Positions 34,730 through 43,370 of a stretch of 64,000 nt of DNA are shown in pieces. The stretch is from PCPOR2b sp965220385 (GTDB taxonomy: Bacteria; Poribacteria; WGA-4E; PCPOR2b). Under the pieces are notes generated by a model, which made no database searches, had not been told where the DNA came from, and was given only the letters and a program-made list of their open reading frames with translations. A program made the translations under genes and the position numbers. The stretch's first letter is position 1. Each line of letters opens with the position of its first letter. The DNA is taken from assembly GCA_965220385.1 (NCBI GenBank), contig OZ244825.1, positions 1,860,001 through 1,924,000 on the forward strand. Reading direction: 5' to 3'.

Positions 34730-35935
34730 ATGAAAAAGATCATAAGGTGCCCAAAGAATAACTTGTTAATCTTAACAATCGCTTTGTTTGGAATGTTTTA
34801 TGTCCTTATTGGTTGCGGGATTTTTGATGGCGATAATAGCCAACCATCAATCGGAACTATAACCAATCAGCTTCTCTATGTAGGGGAAGAGACGCAGGTA
34901 AAGTTAGATGTCACCGATGTGGATGCGGACGACACACATGTTATCAATTTCTCTTTGGACGATACGTCTGTAGCGACTGTTTCAGTGAGTGATACAACAC
35001 TTACCATTATAGGTGTAGCAGCCGGGATAGCGACCATTACGGTATCTGTCTTAGACAATAGCAAGCAAGACAATTCAGTATCAACACCAGTGACGTTTCA
35101 GGTCATTGTCATCAAAACTATAACCGATCAAATTCTTTATGTAGGAGAAGAAACCCAAGTAGAGTTTAATATCGCCGATGAAAATACGGACGACAGATAT
35201 ATTGTCGATGTTTCTTCCGACGATACATCTGTAGCACCTGCCTCATTGCGTGATACAACACTTACCATTATAGGTGTAGCAGCCGGTACAACGACCATCA
35301 CTGTGTCTGTAACGGACAACAGCAGCCGAGACAATGCGGCATTAACAACGTTTCAGGTCACCGTCAGAGAACCAAATCAGGGCTATATACAGGGACCTTG
35401 GCTCTGGATGATCGCTAGCGGATCGGACATAAATACGGACTATCTGGCAGTAGAAAGTAAAGGCGCGATTACGGAGACTCAGGTTGCCGAAAATGGTGTA
35501 AACGAAGGAGATTACTTGGGTGAATTGCAGTGGACGCGCGGGTACATTCATCCTACAGTCCATTGCGGATGGCTTACGTGTTCTTCAAATAATATCAACA
35601 ATGCACTCATAAAGATTGGACTAACAGATCGTGATCTTGATCACCACGCTGCGTACGCCTTGATAAACATTGTCTCCACACGTGAACAGAACGACATTGG
35701 GATGGGGGTAGGGAGCGATGATGAGGTTAAAGTTTGGCTCAATGGCGCGGTTGTTCATATAAATAATGTTGATAGAGGAACAGAGGGCGTTCAAGACCGG
35801 TTTCGCGTAAATTTGAAGGCAGGCGACAACCTCTTGCTGGTTAAAGTCGGCGAGAATTACGGGAATTGGGGACTGTTTTTTGCACTTGGTATCGAGTCGG
35901 AGGATTTCACTACGGCGATTCCAAAATCGAGGTAG
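34730..35935 (+). CDS. lipoprotein with two Ig-like repeats and a C-terminal sugar-binding-like domain
   Basis: 401 residues; ribosome site AGGGAGTTTTGAA; lipobox LIGC (Cys about residue 29). Two Big_2/cadherin-like repeats follow (ITNQLLYVGEETQVKLDV, TSVATVSVSDTTLTIIGVAA, then ITDQILYVGEETQVEFNI). The C-terminal part of about 190 residues starts IQGPWLWMIASGSD and contains ENGVNEGDYLGELQWT, DEVKVWLNGAVVHINNV, LKAGDNLLLVKVGENYGNWG and DFTTAIPKSR. The 'WLNGxVVH...L.xGDNLLLVKV' core resembles a beta-sandwich module common in surface proteins. A paralogue lies at 41944-43347. Anchored in the envelope by lipid; ligand unknown. Confidence 0.8.
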   Translation: MKKIIRCPKNNLLILTIALFGMFYVLIGCGIFDGDNSQPSIGTITNQLLYVGEETQVKLDVTDVDADDTHVINFSLDDTSVATVSVSDTTLTIIGVAAGIATITVSVLDNSKQDNSVSTPVTFQVIVIKTITDQILYVGEETQVEFNIADENTDDRYIVDVSSDDTSVAPASLRDTTLTIIGVAAGTTTITVSVTDNSSRDNAALTTFQVTVREPNQGYIQGPWLWMIASGSDINTDYLAVESKGAITETQVAENGVNEGDYLGELQWTRGYIHPTVHCGWLTCSSNNINNALIKIGLTDRDLDHHAAYALINIVSTREQNDIGMGVGSDDEVKVWLNGAVVHINNVDRGTEGVQDRFRVNLKAGDNLLLVKVGENYGNWGLFFALGIESEDFTTAIPKSR

Positions 35936-36018
35936 GTGGGATAGCAAAATACAATGGACTCGCACTTACGCACAAGTAACTGTTAAGGCAATCAGGGAGG
36001 CTGCTCTTTTGGTAAGCT

Positions 36019-36250
36019 CCCTATCAGTTGGCGTAGGGGGCAGACGTCACAATCACCCTCTATGCTTCAAATGGACAGGTGGTTCGACAGTTAGCACTCG
36101 GACATCTACCCTCTGGCATCCATCAGAATCGCATTCCTGCCATCTATTGGGGTGGCAGGAATGAATTGGGGGAACCTGTGGCAAGGGGAACCTACTTTTA
36201 TAATAGCAAGCGATTATTCTGCTACACGGAAAATGGCAATCCTGAAGTAG
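36019..36250 (+). pseudogene. decayed sorting tail with internal stop and frameshift
   Basis: One frame reads PYQLA, stop, GADVTITLYASNGQVVRQLA, then LGHLPSGIHQNRIPAIYWGG and RNELGEPVARGTYFY. After a frameshift it continues SDYSATRKMAILK to a stop. This aligns with WIPYHLAKEADVTLTIYDTS and the rest of the tail at 34436-34673. The upstream body is gone. Confidence 0.85.
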
Positions 36251-36289
36251 AGGTTTGATAACGGCACCATACAGGAGGGGATACCTCAA

Positions 36290-36430
36290 ATGAAGAGACA
36301 ACTCGTTGCCATCACGTTGATATTGAACATCTTCATGACAGGTTGTAACAAGGATGAAGACAATGTCGACAGTCTCTACAGGGGTGAAGCGGTATCTGTT
36401 AATGCCACTTCCCCGTTCCTTACCAAGTAG
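36290..36430 (+). CDS. 46-residue lipoprotein
   Basis: ATG at 36290 follows ACAGGAGGGGATACCTC. The product MKRQLVAITLILNIFMTGCN has a clear lipobox (MTGC), then a short polar mature part (KDEDNVDSLYRGEAVSVNAT) ending SPFLTK. It may be a genuine tiny lipoprotein or the front of a larger lipoprotein truncated by deletion. Confidence 0.5.
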   Translation: MKRQLVAITLILNIFMTGCNKDEDNVDSLYRGEAVSVNATSPFLTK

Positions 36431-36524
36431 GGGACAAGGATGGACAAAAACAAGTTAAGAGCACGAACCAAACACGCAATTTGCTACGATCTTTTAACTG
36501 GATTCACGTTTTAAGGAGTCAGAA

Positions 36525-37136
36525 ATGATTCAAAAGATTAACCTTTATGTATTCATATTCATGCTACTCTCGATCCTGTTGACAGTTGGATGCAGTGGCA
36601 GTCGTCAAGGATTCTTCGGCGGATTTGGCGGCGGTATGGATGCAGTTGTTGTTGATGAGGAGCAGACTATTTCTAGGTATGACAACGGTCTGTCAGGTAA
36701 GGAACATCATAATACTATCACCACCTCGGTATTTCCAGAAGGTAACTTGAAAATTGGATGGGGATTTACTGAACAATTCCTCGTTTTGTCGTCGGTCCAA
36801 ATAGGTAAACTCATAACAAGCGACTATGGAATCAGAATTTTTCACAGAAAGACAACACCTTCCCTGTTTTTTGATCTGTTTGGTGGCCCGTTTAATTTAG
36901 TGGATTATGGTGAAGGTCGCCGTGTGAGTGTCGGCGTTGGGTATGAGTTCAAAAGAAACTGGACTGTCAAAGGGGATTTCAGTTTTGGTACTTATAACAT
37001 TACGAGTAGTACCCGTGATGAGGTAGGATGGTTCTTCGCCGACCTCTTCGGTGGTAGTGCCGGTCCCTATAGTACATCTACGGCGAAGGCGAAAGTCTAC
37101 TCCCTTGGGTTCAAGATTAATTACATCTGGTACTGA
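36525..37136 (+). CDS. lipoprotein with outer-membrane beta-barrel-like sequence
   Basis: 203 residues; ribosome site TAAGGAGTCAGAA; lipobox TVGC (Cys about residue 23). A glycine-rich linker (GFFGGFGGGMDAV) precedes alternating polar/hydrophobic strands typical of small barrels (GNLKIGWGFTEQFLVLSSVQ, RVSVGVGYEFKRNWTVKGDF, KVYSLGFKINYIWY). It ends with an aromatic residue, as outer-membrane barrels do. A lipid-anchored N-terminus on a barrel is unusual but known. No partner gene is apparent. Confidence 0.65.
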   Translation: MIQKINLYVFIFMLLSILLTVGCSGSRQGFFGGFGGGMDAVVVDEEQTISRYDNGLSGKEHHNTITTSVFPEGNLKIGWGFTEQFLVLSSVQIGKLITSDYGIRIFHRKTTPSLFFDLFGGPFNLVDYGEGRRVSVGVGYEFKRNWTVKGDFSFGTYNITSSTRDEVGWFFADLFGGSAGPYSTSTAKAKVYSLGFKINYIWY

Positions 37137-37194
37137 AACCGTGCATGAAGCAAGAGTTTGATTGTGTTGATTATGCCCGATCTTGGTTCCCCAT

Positions 37195-37377
37195 GGGTTT
37201 GTCGACACTGGACAGCGATCTGAAAAAGGTGGTACGAAAAAACGTTGCTGGCTATCAAGCAATTGTGTTGTTTGATGATTCTGCCCTTGACTATGTAAAG
37301 AGTGCCAACGGCAACTACCACCCAGCAGACACGTCCTTCGGGGATCCGACACGCGGAAGATGGTTATTTTGAAATAA
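37195..37377 (+). pseudogene. fused fragments of a cohesin-like domain and a sorting tail
   Basis: One frame gives VAGYQAIVLFDDSALDYVKS, then ANGNYHPADTSF, the core of the cohesin-like domain of the 25-kb protein (VAGYQATIQFDTTALRYVEG). In another frame the end reads SDTRKMVILK and stop, the last residues of the sorting tail. A deletion has joined the two, removing dockerin and most of the tail. Confidence 0.75.
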
Positions 37378-37465
37378 CAGGAGGTTAGCGGAAAGCAAGA
37401 CAGGTGTTGGTTGCTTGTTTTCCTTTCATATCTCGATCAAAAATCTAAAGTTTATTCTATCTATA

Positions 37466-37693
37466 GGAGTTACGCAGTTCAGCCCCGATTTTATCGGGAT
37501 TCAAAACAATTTGTAGTAGCGCAATTCACTGCGCGTCTGGACGGGCGATAAATCGCCCTACTACAAACCTAAGACCCTACCGTAGTTGCCCGCCTGTCCC
37601 GATAAATCGGGGATTCATCGGGCATTGGAAATGGTGTCCTGCGGCGATGAATCGCCGAACTACAAAGATTTGAGCGTTCAACTGCGTAAGTCC
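37466..37693. repeat. repeat D, 228-bp copy
   Basis: The ends GGAGTTACGCAGTTCA and, on the other strand, GGACTTACGCAGTTGA are inverted repeats (14 of 16). Inside are GGCGATAAATCGCC, CCCGATAAATCGGG and GGCGATGAATCGCC hairpins and TTTGTAGT/ACTACAAA arms. A single related end (GGACTTACGCGATTGAA) is at 39938. Confidence 0.65.
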
Positions 37694-37716
37694 GATCTAA
37701 CCTAAAAGGAAAAAAA

Positions 37717-38211
37717 ATGTTTCAACAAGTAATCCGCCGTTCGTTTTTGTGGTTAGTTAGCATTTGTGGAGTTCTCATTATCGGAGTCATCGGTTGTGGC
37801 GGCGATAGTGATAATGATGATGATGGTTGGGCCGGCACATGGGAAATAGAAACCGTTGATGGTCAGAGTTTAGAACAAGTTTTTGAAGAAGAATTCGGAA
37901 ATGAAGTAGACGCTTCTTTCGTCACCAACGATTGGACGTTCTATGACGACGGAACAATTGAAGTGGAAAACAAAATTAAAATTGAAGGGGGACAGGGGGG
38001 CAGTGAAATTACCGCAACGCTTTCACAGACCGCAACGGGCACTTACTCTCTAACCGGTTCCAGCTATACCCTTACACTCGAAATTACTATTAACTTTCTT
38101 GGTGGGACCGAGACCGAAACAGACGAGGATACGGGTACATGGTCTAGACAAGGGAATACCCTCACACTTAACAGCGACGATGGTGAGACCACCGTCTTCA
38201 AAAAGAAATAA
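37717..38211 (+). CDS. lipocalin-like lipoprotein
   Basis: 164 residues; ribosome site AAAAGGAAAAAA; lipobox VIGC (Cys about residue 27). After a GGDSDNDDD spacer the domain GWAGTWEIETVDGQSLEQVF opens like lipocalin-like (DUF4923/Lipocalin_5-type) proteins. DWTFYDDGTIEVENKIKI, TYSLTGSSYTLTLEI and GTWSRQGNTLTLNSDDGETT complete an antiparallel barrel pattern. Probably a periplasmic or surface lipoprotein; ligand unknown. Confidence 0.75.
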   Translation: MFQQVIRRSFLWLVSICGVLIIGVIGCGGDSDNDDDGWAGTWEIETVDGQSLEQVFEEEFGNEVDASFVTNDWTFYDDGTIEVENKIKIEGGQGGSEITATLSQTATGTYSLTGSSYTLTLEITINFLGGTETETDEDTGTWSRQGNTLTLNSDDGETTVFKKK

Positions 38212-38216
38212 AGCCT

Positions 38217-38356
38217 GGCTCATGTAAAAAGAAAGTGTAAGATGCGAAGCGAAATCGTAGGGGCGGGTCTCCCCGTCCGCAGTAAGGGTTGGGTGACCCA
38301 ACCCCTACGAAAACTCGGTTTCTGTTGCATGTATTCTTAACATGAGCCTTTCTTTT
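38217..38356 (+). repeat. long-range palindrome with T-run, possible terminator
   Basis: GGCTCATGT (38217) pairs with ACATGAGCC (38340-38348), followed by TTTCTTTTTT. The loop holds a GGGTTGGGTGACCCAACCC hairpin (38286). AACATGAGCC also occurs near 5891 and 40838, so this is part of a dispersed element, but its position makes it a plausible terminator for the lipoprotein gene. Confidence 0.45.
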
Positions 38357-38507
38357 TTAAATTGCGCCAAGTTTTCGGGGTGGGACACTCGGTTAAAAAA
38401 GTATTGTATTAAGTTACAGTCTCTGCTATAGTCCGCTCACCGAAAGCAATTCGTTGAGAGAGTTTCAACGGATCAATACAGGGCATATATTGGAGGAAGG
38501 AACAGCA

Positions 38508-39465
38508 ATGGACTTCAAATTTATGGCGTTAAACAAATGCTTTAATGTTTTTTTTAAGCAAAAGCGTAAGTACAGAGATCTGTTATGTTGGACAATTTTA
38601 TTCACATTCACATTTCTGTACGGTTGCGCCCCTCGTACGCTAGAACGAAAGCTTACGGTCCCTGCTCAGTTTCAATCCCTTGATAGCAACTCGCCTTTCT
38701 TAAAGGCGCACATGCAGGATGGGAAAGTCTACATCCTGTCATCGTGGAAAATTGATCCAGAAAACCGAATGGTGACCGGCCAAGGGGAAGTTCTCAACTT
38801 CAACCGAGAAATTCTCGAAACTAGTGAATTTACGATACCAACTGATTGGGTTGTGATTTTTGAGACGAATATATTGCAACCTCCCCCAAAAGTAGTGACA
38901 CCGCTGGACGAATTGATGGCCGGGATAACCCTAATCTGTGCTATGGCAGTCTTCGCATCTCAGATGGAATGAAACCGGACCGTTAGTCGCTGATGTCCAT
39001 CTTGTTAAATTACCCTCTATAAAGCGGGAACGAGTGAAAATCTGCCTGCGTCTCACACAAGGGCACTGGTGTCTTGATGCCGTTAAATTGGTCAAGTTAG
39101 GCGAACAACTTAACCCCATTCGACTGTCCCCTGTTGCAGTCAATCAGAATGAGGTTAATGTTGATGAGCCACTGCAACTGTTGACAGATCCGAAGGTTGC
39201 TTTAACAACATTGCCGGGTGACACATACACTCTCGTTTATCAACTACCACAGGATTTCGAGGATTATGAACTATTTCTTGAGAGTCGCGGTTACTATCTA
39301 GAATGGATTCGCGAGGAGTGGCTCGCCGATGAAAATCCTGCACTTGCCGCGATGATGCTGTTCAATCCTGAACGTGCACTGCGTGTTTTAGCACCAAAGT
39401 TTAAGAAAATCGAACCCGATATGGAGGAGATGTTCTGGAACAGTCGTTATGAAAAATCGCAATAG
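38508..39465 (+). pseudogene. paralogue of the 22.7-kb lipoprotein with internal deletion and frameshift
   Basis: ATG at 38508 follows TGGAGGAAGGAAC. The first 155 codons parallel the 22672 gene (SNSPFLKAHMQDGKVYILSS, VVIFETNI), with lipobox LYGC, then stop at 38970-38972. The C-terminal half continues in another frame from about 38950 (WNETGPLVADVHLVKLP to FWNSRYEKSQ). About 190 residues of the middle, including the hydrophobic stretch, are absent. Each half is still open, so a truncated lipoprotein of 154 residues might be made. The downstream partner gene overlaps exactly as in the intact cassette. Confidence 0.85.
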
Positions 39466-39931
39466 ATACATAGTTATACCTATATTAATTACACTGATTA
39501 ATATCGTCGGTTGTAGCCCAACAACCGCACCAAAGGGGTGGCTTCCGTCTGTCTCTGATGCCCAACATGAAGCATTTGGTGGGTGGATATCCGTTAGATA
39601 CGTTAATCAGACCGGAGATTTAGAATACACAGTGCATGGAGAGTTAATTGCAACAAACTCAAATCAAATTTTTATTTTAACCGCGCAGGAGCTAACTTCC
39701 ATACCGATTAATAGTATTTCTCGCATGGAATTAGCGTTCGTCGAATTTTCTGGTAATGCAAATGTGGATTACCATCAACAAATGATATATCCTGCGAAAC
39801 TGTTGGCTGAGTTTCGTGCTTATGCGCGTTTCCCCCAAGGATTGCCAGAAGATATTGATACCCAATCCCTGAAGCCAAAGAGACCGGGGGTAAAGCCATC
39901 GATCCCGGCAAAAGCACCACAATCCCGTTAA
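39449..39931 (+). CDS. small lipoprotein, paralogue of 24281-24817
   Basis: 160 residues from ATG at 39449, overlapping the end of the previous frame by 17 bases. Lipobox IVGC. It matches the 24.3-kb protein (TTAPKGWLPSVSDAQHEAFG, ELIATNSNQIFILTAQEL, LLAEFRAYARFPQGLPEDID) but lacks the hydrophobic segment of about 40 residues in the middle. It has a longer C-terminus (PKRPGVKPSIPAKAPQSR). The frame is intact, so it may still be made. Confidence 0.7.
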   Translation: MKNRNRYIVIPILITLINIVGCSPTTAPKGWLPSVSDAQHEAFGGWISVRYVNQTGDLEYTVHGELIATNSNQIFILTAQELTSIPINSISRMELAFVEFSGNANVDYHQQMIYPAKLLAEFRAYARFPQGLPEDIDTQSLKPKRPGVKPSIPAKAPQSR

Positions 39932-40252
39932 ATTAGGACTTACGCGATTGAATGCTGCAGCACCTAGTGATGGTCATTGATCAACGGTCATTCGTAGGGA
40001 CTAACGGTCGTTAGTCTCTGCATAAGCATGACTCCTTACGCCTATATCCTTTTCTATAGGTCAGTAAATAACGCAGATCTGGGTTCCCTACAACTTGAAA
40101 TGTGCAAGTCCTGTAAATTGTGAGCGAACTGTGATTCGTACTACTGACATTTGAGCGTGCGATTATAATATAAAGGTAGGTTACAATCGGTTTGCGTCTT
40201 TCAAATCCCTGCAATATCAATCCACAGGCTTTACTTCAACAGGAGGTGCTTT
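39932..40252. other. spacer with small palindromes
   Basis: Contains a repeat D-like end (GGACTTACGCGATTGAA, 39938), the palindrome GACTAACGGTCGTTAGTC (39999-40016) and no gene. It ends with the ribosome site ACAGGAGGTGC of the next gene. Confidence 0.45.
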
Positions 40253-40657
40253 ATGGCAATTAAATTTAAGAGACTTTTTAAAATTTTAGCTCTTTTGATA
40301 GCAGTACTGATGTGCAGCCTGCCTTTCGCCACCCTCGCCCAACGAAATTCATTACAAGCAGAAGCAATAGCCGCTGCCGAGCGAGATGCCCAGAACAATG
40401 TCGACAAAGGTCTTTGGGTTATGCGCGGTTGTTGTCTTGTCGGACCCGATGCTGCTAGACGCTCTGAACCTTCCTTGCCCGCTGCAAGACTCCTCGGCAA
40501 ATCGCCAGAATATGTTGCGTTTTACGCCGCTGCCTACAGAGCAAAAGCCAAGAGCCTTCAGATTAAAAGTGCCCGGGCGGGCTTTTTTATTACTACGCTT
40601 GGGCTTGCCTCACTCTACTCATGTCTTGCATATGTAACACTTACAGAAAACCGATGA
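40253..40657 (+). CDS. secreted or membrane protein, unknown
   Basis: 134 residues; strong ribosome site AACAGGAGGTGCTTT. Signal peptide IAVLMCSLPFATLAQ. The mature part has AIAAAERDAQNNVDKGLWVM and RGCCLVGPDAARRSEPSLPA, then RLLGKSPEYVAFYAAAYRAKA and a C-terminal hydrophobic segment (GFFITTLGLASLYSCLAYV). The order 'RLLGKSPEYVxFYxxAYxxKA' looks conserved, but I cannot name a family. Probably held in the inner membrane by the C-terminal helix. Confidence 0.65.
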   Translation: MAIKFKRLFKILALLIAVLMCSLPFATLAQRNSLQAEAIAAAERDAQNNVDKGLWVMRGCCLVGPDAARRSEPSLPAARLLGKSPEYVAFYAAAYRAKAKSLQIKSARAGFFITTLGLASLYSCLAYVTLTENR

Positions 40658-40689
40658 TGAAGATGCAAAACAGAGCAAAGTTTTGACGG

Positions 40690-40718
40690 TTGAATAACGG
40701 ACGAAACTCTGTTAAAAT
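40690..40718 (+). promoter_or_regulatory. possible sigma-70 promoter before the LolA-like gene
   Basis: TTGAAT (40690-40695), 17 bases, TAAAAT (40713-40718). It lies 160 bp upstream of the next start codon. Confidence 0.4.
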
Positions 40719-40879
40719 ATACGCGAAGCCGAATATGAGGGACACAATTTCTCTTTTCAAAACTGTTGTGAGCTTCCGAACAGATAACCCCTGTTCTGCC
40801 TCTTTTCACATAAAAATTGTCCAAACTCTAGTTTCTTTTAACATGAGCCTTTTTATTACGCTGCTCATCAAAGAAATAA

Positions 40880-41467
40880 ATGCCCAAAACCTCTAAACTC
40901 ACAGTCCCTCTTTTACTCACCTCCTTTCTTTGCACCGGACTCCACGCCACGCCGTTAACAATCCTTTCCTTGAACTTCACACCTGAATTAACCGAAAACA
41001 ACAAAACGGAGACCACAGCAGGCACCCTCCACTACGATGTAAAGGCAGCGCGGGTTGTCGTTGAAGTTACAGAACCACTCAAGCAGATAATGGTGGTGCA
41101 GGAGAAGGTGCTAGAAATCTATTATCCTGTCGAAAATCAGGCGTTCCGCTTTATCGCCAAAGGGCGAATTCCGATCCCGTTTGCTGAAGCTATCCTCCAG
41201 TCAACACAAGCAGAATACGGTTTGACTGCCATCGGGTATTCCCTTGACAAACATGAGATAGCCGATGATGTACTTTACACCTATTGGGCACCACCTAAAA
41301 AAGTAAAGGATCAACTCGGCACCATTGTTCTGGGTAGTCGGGCTGGTAAACTCATCTCTACTGAAGTCAAAACCTCCGACGACAAACTCACCGCAAAATC
41401 GTTTTATCAGAAACATACTAAACTTGGTGATAGTCATATCCCTATGGAGGTTACTTCTAGGCTATAA
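40880..41467 (+). CDS. LolA-like outer-membrane lipoprotein carrier family protein, probably frameshifted near the end
   Basis: 195 residues with a signal peptide (LLLTSFLCTGLHA). The body fits the LolA/LolB fold: TAGTLHYDVKAARVVVEVTE, PLKQIMVVQEKVLEIYYPVE, QAFRFIAKGRIPIPFAEAIL and GTIVLGSRAGKLISTEVKTS. Proteins of this type ferry lipids or lipoproteins across the periplasm. The frame ends VPMEVTSRL-like, but the next register continues plausibly as YNGPKSEILEHERVVYSNPQ, then PNAQPPPSV to 41552. A one-base change has probably truncated the last strands. The start has only a weak ribosome site. Confidence 0.65.
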   Translation: MPKTSKLTVPLLLTSFLCTGLHATPLTILSLNFTPELTENNKTETTAGTLHYDVKAARVVVEVTEPLKQIMVVQEKVLEIYYPVENQAFRFIAKGRIPIPFAEAILQSTQAEYGLTAIGYSLDKHEIADDVLYTYWAPPKKVKDQLGTIVLGSRAGKLISTEVKTSDDKLTAKSFYQKHTKLGDSHIPMEVTSRL

Positions 41468-41772
41468 TGGTCCTAAATCCGAAATTCTGGAACATGAACG
41501 CGTCGTCTACAGCAATCCACAACCCAACGCACAACCACCACCTTCAGTTTGAAATCCCGAAAGCTGAACTTATCTTTTTTGTCCGTGAAGATGGCACCGC
41601 GTGTCGAGAACAAGTCCCTAAGGTTATAAGGTTTGAGATACCGGAAGATTTGCGCCCTCGTAAATTAAAGTTCTGTGTAGAGTGGGATATAGAGCGGGAT
41701 GACGCCTTTGAAACCAGTTTTGCTGCCAGCAAAAATCCCGATGGGAGCTGGACTGTCAGAAATGTCCCCTAA
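41467..41772 (+). CDS. small protein overlapping the LolA-like stop, unknown
   Basis: 101 residues; the ATG shares one base with the TAA of the preceding frame, a layout that allows coupled translation. The first 27 residues overlap the shifted LolA-like end, so the true start may be later. The rest (FEIPKAELIFFVREDGTACR, FEIPEDLRPRKLKFCVEWDI, NPDGSWTVRNVP) looks like a soluble beta domain. It may be a fragment of a larger protein. Confidence 0.4.
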   Translation: MVLNPKFWNMNASSTAIHNPTHNHHLQFEIPKAELIFFVREDGTACREQVPKVIRFEIPEDLRPRKLKFCVEWDIERDDAFETSFAASKNPDGSWTVRNVP

Positions 41773-41943
41773 TGGTTACCTCTACATTAATAAAGAAATA
41801 GAACTCACTCAAACAATGACACTCCAACTGACACCCTTGAAATATACAATGTCGATCGAGTTTCGGTGTTAAGGTCTAGGATTCTCGGAACGGATCGGTG
41901 TGGGAGTACGTCAAAAATAGGCAACGGAGGAAGAAGGTCTATA

Positions 41944-43347
41944 ATGAAGGAGACGCATCGGAACCCCAAAGTCAGTCTGTTAATTTTAACGGTTGTTTTG
42001 TTTGGTATCTTATCCGTCTTTATCGGTTGCGGTTTCTTTGGACATGATAACAACCCACCGTCGATCGAGACTATAACCGACGAGACTATAACCGATCAGA
42101 CGGTTACGCTTGCTGTTAATTCCCGGAAAACAGTAGAGTTTTTTATCACCGATGCCGATGATGACGACACCCATACAGTCAGTGCCTCGTCTGAAAACAC
42201 TACTATAGCCACCGTGTCGGTGGCTGATACTACCGTTACCATCAAAGGTATCGCAGCCGGAAGCACGACTGTCACAATCACCGCTACAGACGACAGCGGA
42301 CAGGACAACGCAGCGGCAAACCTCGTGTATGAGGTCACCGTCATTGAGCCGCAGGTTGTCGCATCAACATCTTCGCCGTTGACGGAGCTATCCTTAAATG
42401 AAGCCGTTGTCACGCTCACATTGGTCGGTCTTACCTACGATCAGCAAACTTTGTTTTATTTCTCGCAGTTCGATGCGGTAACGGTGTCCGGTATTGACGG
42501 TATCAGAATCAAATCGACAAATTCCGCTCGTGTAAGCGATACAGTGGCGAAGGTTACGCTGATATTCTCCGGTAACATTGACACCGATACCACACTTATT
42601 TTTACCGTTGAAGCGAGTGCGATAGCCGAATACGACGGTCTCCCGCTCACCGCGCAAATACCTGTAACAGATGCGATTGATATACAAGGCCCCTGGCTCT
42701 GGATAGTTGCCCCAACGGATCCAAACGCAGGGGGCGGCGTATCCACCGAGAGCGATTCCCTTGCTGAATTGACCGACAACGAAATTACAGAAACCGATGT
42801 TGCACAAAATGGCGTGAATGAGGGGGATATTATCGGTCAGTTTCAATGGACGAGTGGTTTGATTAATAACACACATGAGGCATGTAAGCAGTTTTGCTCT
42901 GTTAGCTTTTTCGGTATTGGGAGAGGGTGTGCGACCTTATGCTGGTTGAACAATATCAACGACGTCTTTAACGCCCTTGGGTTCGGCACAGGTGGTAATA
43001 TAAAATCGCATACCGCATACGCACTAATTAACCTTGTTTCTCCCAGCAACCAGAACAATGCTGTGATGGGCGTGAAGAGCGGTGACGCTATTAAAATTTG
43101 GCTCAATGGGGACGTTATTCACAGAGAGGCTGCCACTGTGCTCGGATGCCGGGATATTCACGTGCTTGGAGCGTTTGATCCCACGGTCTGCACACCGGAC
43201 TCCGACTCACCTACGGAGTATTCCATCCCCGTGAAACTTAAAGCAGGTGATAACCTCCTTTTCGTTAAGGTCCGGCAGCATGGCGATTATTGGGGCATGG
43301 CGGTGCGGCTGCTCGCAGATTTCACTACGGCGATCCCAAAACGGTGA
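41944..43347 (+). CDS. lipoprotein paralogous to 34730-35935, with an added Ig-like repeat
   Basis: 467 residues from ATG at 41944, which follows GGAGGAAGAAGG. Lipobox FIGC. An Ig/cadherin-like repeat (TVTLAVNSRKTVEFFITDAD, VADTTVTIKGIAAGSTTVTI) is followed by one repeat of the kind found in the adhesins (TSSPLTELSLNEAVVTLTLV, VSGIDGIRIKS). It ends with the same C-terminal module as the 34.7-kb protein (IQGPWLWIVAP, ENGVNEGD-like segment, AIKIWLNGDVIHREA, LKAGDNLLFVKVRQHGDYWG, DFTTAIPKR). Here the module has several cysteines in an insertion (CKQFCSVSFFGIGRGCATLC). Domain shuffling between lipoproteins and adhesins is evident. Confidence 0.8.
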   Translation: MKETHRNPKVSLLILTVVLFGILSVFIGCGFFGHDNNPPSIETITDETITDQTVTLAVNSRKTVEFFITDADDDDTHTVSASSENTTIATVSVADTTVTIKGIAAGSTTVTITATDDSGQDNAAANLVYEVTVIEPQVVASTSSPLTELSLNEAVVTLTLVGLTYDQQTLFYFSQFDAVTVSGIDGIRIKSTNSARVSDTVAKVTLIFSGNIDTDTTLIFTVEASAIAEYDGLPLTAQIPVTDAIDIQGPWLWIVAPTDPNAGGGVSTESDSLAELTDNEITETDVAQNGVNEGDIIGQFQWTSGLINNTHEACKQFCSVSFFGIGRGCATLCWLNNINDVFNALGFGTGGNIKSHTAYALINLVSPSNQNNAVMGVKSGDAIKIWLNGDVIHREAATVLGCRDIHVLGAFDPTVCTPDSDSPTEYSIPVKLKAGDNLLFVKVRQHGDYWGMAVRLLADFTTAIPKR

Positions 43348-43370
43348 TGGCAGCCACATATCCAAGATTT

